Below are positions 60,257 to 64,000 of a stretch of 64,000 bases of DNA, one piece after another. Under the pieces are notes generated by a model. The model saw only the letters and a list, made by a program, of their open reading frames with translations, had not been told where the DNA came from and made no database searches. Source of the stretch: Limnohabitans sp. TEGF004 (GTDB taxonomy: Bacteria; Pseudomonadota; Gammaproteobacteria; Burkholderiales; Burkholderiaceae_C). The stretch's first letter is position 1. Each line of letters opens with the position of its first letter. The stretch spans positions 1,488,001 to 1,552,000 of the forward strand of contig NZ_AP027056.1 of assembly GCF_027924965.1 (NCBI RefSeq), in the 5' to 3' direction. A program made the translations under genes and the position numbers.

Positions 60257-61597
60257 ATGACACAACATACCGCGGCCCCAGGCGTGATTTACTGGTTCAG
60301 AAACGACCTGCGTCTGCACGACAACCCGGCCCTACACCAAGCCATCGCGTTGGCCAAACAGCACAGCACGTGGCTGCTGCCGGTGTATGTGCACGACAGC
60401 GCGCTGCAACTGACCAGCCCTTGGGGCTTTGTGCGCACCAGCGCACACCGCTTGGCTTGGACGGCGATGGCCGTGCAGGATGTGTCCGAACAACTGGTGG
60501 CACTGGGCAGCCAAGTACTGCCCCTCACCGGCGAGCCCAGCGAGGTATTGGCCGAGTTGATGACGCGCCTAGGCGCCAGCACCTTGGTGTGCGAAGACAT
60601 TGCAGCGCCCTACGAAGAAGCCCACATTCAGGCCTTGCAGCAACGTGGCATCGACGTGCAAACCGTGTGGCAGTCGACCCTCATGGCGCCCGACCAATTG
60701 CCGTTTGAGCCGCACGACGTGCCCGACGAGTTTTCTAGTTTCCGACGTGCGGTCGAGCGCCAAACGTTTGCGCCTGCGCAACCATTGGCCAAGGTGACAA
60801 CGATGCCTGCGTTGCCAGATCAATCCGCCTTGGATTCGGTGCGCGAGATGCAACATGCCACGGAACACACCACAGACCCGCACGCGATCTTGCGCGACCC
60901 ACGTTCGGCGTTTCCTTGGTCGCAGCCCGAGTTTCAGGGCGGTGAACGTACCGCCCTCGCGCATCTGGCTCAGTACTGCAGCCGTGATTTACCGCACACC
61001 TACAAGGCCACACGCAACGGACTGGTGGGTGCGGATTACTCCACCAAGTGGTCGCCTTGGTTGGCCACCGGCGCATTGTCTGCACGTCAGGCGTGGGCTG
61101 CCATCCGCAGTTTCGAGGCACAACACGGGGCCACCGACAGCACGTATTGGATTGGCTTCGAATTGCTGTGGCGCGACCACTTCCGTTGGCTGCACCTCAA
61201 ATACGGCGAGCGCCTGTATTGGCAACGCGGCCTGTCCGACGCGCCACTGCCCACACGCCCCCACAACGCACGCGGCTTTGAGCACTGGCGCACGGGCCGC
61301 ACCGGCCACGCCTTCATTGACGCGGGCATGCGCGAACTCAACGCCACGGGCTATTCGTCCAACCGCATGCGACAAAACTTGGCGAGCTTTTTGATCCACG
61401 ATTTGCGCTGCGATTGGCGTGCCGGTGCCGCTTGGTTTGAGTCGCAACTGATTGACTTTGACGTCTACAACAACCAAGGCAACTGGCTCTACCTGAGCGG
61501 TCGCGGCACCGACCCCAGAGGGTCTAGGCGCTTCAACCCAGACAAGCAAGCCCACGACTACGATGCAGACGGCGCTTACCGCGCACTCTGGCAATGA
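60257..61597 (+). CDS. Cry-DASH family cryptochrome/photolyase
   Basis: A 446-residue protein of the DASH cryptochrome group. The N-terminal antenna domain begins IYWFRNDLRLHDNPALHQA. The FAD domain shows TGYSSNRMRQNLASFLIHDL, FDVYNNQGNWLYLSGRGTDP and the terminal RRFNPDKQAHDYD, which is diagnostic for DASH. Such proteins repair pyrimidine dimers, mainly in single-stranded DNA, or act as blue-light receptors. It lies in a cluster of light-linked genes. Confidence 0.9.
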   Translation: MTQHTAAPGVIYWFRNDLRLHDNPALHQAIALAKQHSTWLLPVYVHDSALQLTSPWGFVRTSAHRLAWTAMAVQDVSEQLVALGSQVLPLTGEPSEVLAELMTRLGASTLVCEDIAAPYEEAHIQALQQRGIDVQTVWQSTLMAPDQLPFEPHDVPDEFSSFRRAVERQTFAPAQPLAKVTTMPALPDQSALDSVREMQHATEHTTDPHAILRDPRSAFPWSQPEFQGGERTALAHLAQYCSRDLPHTYKATRNGLVGADYSTKWSPWLATGALSARQAWAAIRSFEAQHGATDSTYWIGFELLWRDHFRWLHLKYGERLYWQRGLSDAPLPTRPHNARGFEHWRTGRTGHAFIDAGMRELNATGYSSNRMRQNLASFLIHDLRCDWRAGAAWFESQLIDFDVYNNQGNWLYLSGRGTDPRGSRRFNPDKQAHDYDADGAYRALWQ

Positions 61598-61628
61598 GTT
61601 CCACCATAGAACACACGAAAGCCCCACC

Positions 61629-61991
61629 ATGACCACCGAAGCACGCAACGTTTTGGGCACTGCCCTGGTGCCCTGCTCTTACGACCCGCTCACGGGCTAC
61701 TACCGCGACGGCTGCTGCCACACCGACGCGCACGACCAAGGCAGCCACGTGGTGTGTGCCAAAGTCACGCAAGCATTTTTAGATTTCTCGCTGCAACGGG
61801 GCAACGACCTGATCACCCCGCGCCCCGAACACCGCTTTGCGGGCCTCAAAGCCGGCGACCGCTGGTGCTTGTGCGCCCGCCGCTGGCAAGAAGCCTTTGA
61901 AGCCGGCGTGGCCCCGCCTGTGGTGCTGGAATGCACGCACGCCAAAGCCCTTGAATTCGTCACGCTGGAGCAATTGCAGTCATGCGCTTGA
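61629..61991 (+). CDS. DUF2237 family protein
   Basis: A 120-residue DUF2237 protein: NVLGTALVPCSYDPLTGYYR, DGCCHTDAHDQGSHVVCAKV and PRPEHRFAGLKAGDRWCLCA are the family's core. Conserved Cys residues suggest metal or redox chemistry, but the role is unknown. The gene follows Cry-DASH and its end overlaps the next gene by 10 bp. Confidence 0.87.
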   Translation: MTTEARNVLGTALVPCSYDPLTGYYRDGCCHTDAHDQGSHVVCAKVTQAFLDFSLQRGNDLITPRPEHRFAGLKAGDRWCLCARRWQEAFEAGVAPPVVLECTHAKALEFVTLEQLQSCA

Positions 61992-62671
61992 ACACACACC
62001 TTGCTTGCGTCGAACTGCGCGACCTGCACCTGAAGACAAACATTGGTACGTACGGCCCGCACGATGTGGTGCCCGATGCCCACATGCTTGACCTCACGCT
62101 GTGGCTGTCGCCCGCGCTGGTGCTGATCGCCCAAGACGGCATGGCCCATGTGTTTGATTACGACCCCTTGGTGGCCGAGATTGACCGCCTGGCAGCCGAC
62201 GGCCATTACGAAACACAGGAGCGCCTCATCACACGCATCGTCCAAGCCTGTGCGGCTTACCGTGAAATAGAAGCCCTGGACATTGGCTTGTGCAAGTCAC
62301 CCGTGCGCCAAGGCTCGGGCGCGCTGGGCGTGCGCGTATCGGTGGATGCCCACACGCTCAACGCCCTGCGCCAAATTGAATCCACAGACGTGCAACAGGC
62401 GATGAACTCTCTATCTGGGTGGGCGCTAGACACGCACCCACAGCACCACACGGCCTGCCTGTTCAAAAGCTGGACACTGCCCAGCTTCGAGGCGGCGGTG
62501 GCACGGTTCAACCAAATCGCCCAACTCGCCCAAACCCAAGACCACCATCCCGAAGTGCTGTCGAGCTACACGCAGCTGCAGGTGCGCATTTGGACCCATG
62601 ATGCAGCTGGCCTGACGCACAAAGATTTCACCCTCGCCCAAGCCATCGACCAACTGAGCACCACCCCATGA
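61982..62671 (+). CDS. FolB-like dihydroneopterin aldolase fused to pterin-4a-carbinolamine dehydratase
   Basis: A 229-residue fusion. Residues about 5-122 have the FolB/FolX tunnel fold (LRDLHLKTNIGTYGPHDVVP, VFDYDPLVAEIDRLA, LCKSPVR with the catalytic Lys). Residues about 140-228 match pterin-4a-carbinolamine dehydratase, with KSWTLPSFEAAVARFNQIAQ and the active-site DHHPE motif. The pair suggests synthesis or recycling of a pterin, perhaps the antenna cofactor for the neighbouring photolyases. That link is inference. Downstream gene overlaps by 4 bp. Confidence 0.85.
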   Translation: MRLNTHLACVELRDLHLKTNIGTYGPHDVVPDAHMLDLTLWLSPALVLIAQDGMAHVFDYDPLVAEIDRLAADGHYETQERLITRIVQACAAYREIEALDIGLCKSPVRQGSGALGVRVSVDAHTLNALRQIESTDVQQAMNSLSGWALDTHPQHHTACLFKSWTLPSFEAAVARFNQIAQLAQTQDHHPEVLSSYTQLQVRIWTHDAAGLTHKDFTLAQAIDQLSTTP

Positions 62672-63015
62672 AGTACCTCCAAAAACTCGATGGCTTTCAA
62701 CGCTCCCCCGCAGGCTTGGAGTGGCAAATTTGGAAAAAGTTGCACCTCATTTTGGCCGTCGGCACAGCCCTGCCGCTGCTGGCCAGTGCCGGTGCGTATG
62801 TGTTGGATGGGCTGGATTCCGCCACACAAAATGCACGCGCGGTGGAGCAGTTTTTTTATGTGATGCTCGGCGTGGTCATGCTGCACTGGACACTGGTGCT
62901 GACACTGGCCATTGGCTGCGTGATCGTGATGTTGATGAAAGGCCCCGCCTACGTGGCCGACGCCTACGAGATGGAGGAACTGCCCCTTGGCTCAGAAAAA
63001 CACATTCAAAGGTAA
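62668..63015 (+). CDS. Small two-helix membrane protein
   Basis: A 115-residue protein with two membrane helices (about residues 25-45 and 65-90) and an acidic C-terminus (YEMEELPLGSEKH). I do not recognise a named family. It overlaps the FolB fusion by 4 bp and the DUF2256 gene by 29 bp, so it is part of the light-cluster operon. Confidence 0.7.
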   Translation: MKYLQKLDGFQRSPAGLEWQIWKKLHLILAVGTALPLLASAGAYVLDGLDSATQNARAVEQFFYVMLGVVMLHWTLVLTLAIGCVIVMLMKGPAYVADAYEMEELPLGSEKHIQR

Positions 63016-63154
63016 CAAGCAAAGCCTGCCCAGCAAGCCCTGCAAAACCTGCGGGCGTAACATGACGTGGCGCAAAGCGTGGGCTAAAAATTGGGAGCAA
63101 GTGCTGTACTGCTCGGACGCTTGCCGCAAAAACAAATCAGCCACGGCCTCATGA
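62987..63154 (+). CDS. DUF2256 family small zinc-binding protein
   Basis: A 55-residue protein with the DUF2256 pattern: KPCKTCGRNMTWRKAWAKNW then VLYCSDACR, four cysteines placed as a zinc finger. The family almost always neighbours cryptochrome/photolyase genes. The start is a TTG inside the preceding gene, since no ATG lies in frame before the first Cys. The photolyase start overlaps its stop (ATGA). Confidence 0.85.
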   Translation: MAQKNTFKGNKQSLPSKPCKTCGRNMTWRKAWAKNWEQVLYCSDACRKNKSATAS

Positions 63155-64000
63155 GTTACGAGCTGGTTTGGTTCAAGCGAGACCTGCGCTGGCAAGACCA
63201 TGCGGCCCTGGCCCAAGCCGCGCTGCGCGGGCCTGTGCGCTGCATTTATGTGGTGGAGCCCGAGCTGTGGCTGCAACCCGATGCCGCCTTGCAGCACTTT
63301 GAGTTTGTACGTGAATCCCTGCAAGCCCTGGATGACGCGCTGCGTTTGCAAGGCTGCTGCGTTGAAGTGCACACGGGTGAACTACCCGACGTGCTGAGCC
63401 GCATTTGGGCGCAAGCGCCCTTTCGCCAAATACACGCGCACCAAGAAACAGGCAACGGTTTTACCTACGCACGCGACCTGAGGGTGGGCGCTTGGTGCCA
63501 AGCGCACAACGTGGGTTGGCACGAGTACCCACAGTTTGGCGTGGTGCGCAGACTGAAAAACCGCAACCTGTGGCAACCCGCTTGGGAGCGGCACATGGCC
63601 GAGCCTGTGCAAGATGTGGGTGAGTTGAAGTTTTGGCAGCCGTCTGTCAACGCACCCGCGACCACATCGCCACATGCCATGCCCCATACATCGCGTCACA
63701 CATGGTGTACGCCATTGCACATGCAAGCCCCCTCGCATCTGCAACACAACCCACCGCTGCGCCAACGCGGTGGCCGTCCTTTGGCACTAGACACCTTGCA
63801 CAGTTTTTTGCACGCACGCAGCTTGGGCTATCGCGGCGGTATTTCGTCGCCGTTGTCGGCGCCCGATGCATGCTCGCGTTTGTCCGCTTACTTGGCATGG
63901 GGATGCATCAGTATGCGCGAAGTGGTGCAACACACACGGGCACACATCGCGCAGCTTCCCCCCAGCGCCAGCCGTCACCGCGCAGGCTTGACGGGCTTCA
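63151..64000 (+). CDS. Cryptochrome/deoxyribodipyrimidine photolyase, cut by the window end
   Basis: The first 283 residues of a photolyase-family protein. MSYELVWFKRDLRWQDHAAL starts the antenna domain. RAGLTGF at the window edge precedes the missing FAD core, and SLGYRGGISSPLSAPDACSR with YLAWGCISMREV corresponds to the entry of the helical domain. The stretch at about 165-205 is His/Pro/Thr-rich and looks like a linker. It is distinct from the Cry-DASH copy upstream and belongs to the type paired with DUF2256. Confidence 0.88.
   Translation, partial: MSYELVWFKRDLRWQDHAALAQAALRGPVRCIYVVEPELWLQPDAALQHFEFVRESLQALDDALRLQGCCVEVHTGELPDVLSRIWAQAPFRQIHAHQETGNGFTYARDLRVGAWCQAHNVGWHEYPQFGVVRRLKNRNLWQPAWERHMAEPVQDVGELKFWQPSVNAPATTSPHAMPHTSRHTWCTPLHMQAPSHLQHNPPLRQRGGRPLALDTLHSFLHARSLGYRGGISSPLSAPDACSRLSAYLAWGCISMREVVQHTRAHIAQLPPSASRHRAGLTGF

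Overview
The window reads as chromosome of a freshwater-type betaproteobacterium, order Burkholderiales, most likely Comamonadaceae (Limnohabitans/Rhodoferax-like). The grounds are gene content and order (pstSCAB-phoUBR, CysB-type regulator, ChrA, cysteine dioxygenase-rhodanese fusion, cryptochrome with DUF2256/DUF2237/DUF2805), tight gene packing with many 1-11 bp start/stop overlaps, and moderately high G+C. I saw no rRNA, tRNA, CRISPR array, prophage or insertion sequence, and no gene-free stretch over 300 bases.

Layout. 0-4.6 kb: CbiX-like chelatase, CysB-like regulator, methionine-type aminotransferase, a lone selenosugar synthase (SenB-like) overlapping an exported cyanophycinase. 4.7-6.0 kb: a small accessory patch with a BrnT-type toxin, an HTH antitoxin and a NERD-domain protein. 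6-19 kb: housekeeping and redox genes (hrpA with an in-frame palindrome, argA, dsbB, cysteine dioxygenase fused to four rhodanese domains, yggX, an MnmC with an eroded methyltransferase half, chrA) and a leucine-rich-repeat protein kinase.

19-52 kb is the heart of the window: a phosphate-starvation super-region. It holds a PhoX-type phosphatase, ppx, a histone-like Lys/Pro/Ala protein, sixA, ppk1, ppk2, pstSCAB-phoU-phoB-phoR and, between them, about 16 kb of lipid genes: a phosphatidylserine decarboxylase, a class III aminotransferase, an Mpo1-like membrane protein, two GT4 glycosyltransferases, LplT, UDP-glucose dehydrogenase, a PlcP-like phosphoesterase, OlsB- and OlsA-like acyltransferases, a TRAP transporter with a TatT lipoprotein, and DgkA. 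By eye I find direct-repeat Pho boxes (two 7-mers carrying TCA, 4 bp apart, 11 bp period), several followed by a -10-like hexamer after 10 bp, upstream of phoX, ppk1, the aminotransferase, the Mpo1-like gene, olsB, olsA, tatT and pstS. My reading is a PhoB-controlled membrane-remodelling island: PlcP strips phospholipid headgroups to diacylglycerol, the Agt-like glycosyltransferase glycosylates it (UDP-glucuronate from Ugd), OlsBA makes ornithine-type lipids, DgkA and LplT recycle intermediates, and the TPAT-type transporter may carry a hydrophobic ligand. The aminotransferase/Psd/Mpo1-like/GT4 sub-block has no role I can assign and is the best candidate for undescribed chemistry.

51.9-54.4 kb: an arsenic operon (arsR, DUF6428, arsC, acr3) diverging from pstS. 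54.4-57.4 kb: small membrane, lipoprotein, phosphatase and regulator genes. 57.4-64 kb: a light/photodamage cluster with an Rrf2 regulator and a MerR-type (class II LitR-like) regulator diverging across repeated TCTACGCAA sites, plus DUF2805, Cry-DASH, DUF2237, a FolB-pterin dehydratase fusion, DUF2256 and a second photolyase/cryptochrome cut by the window end.
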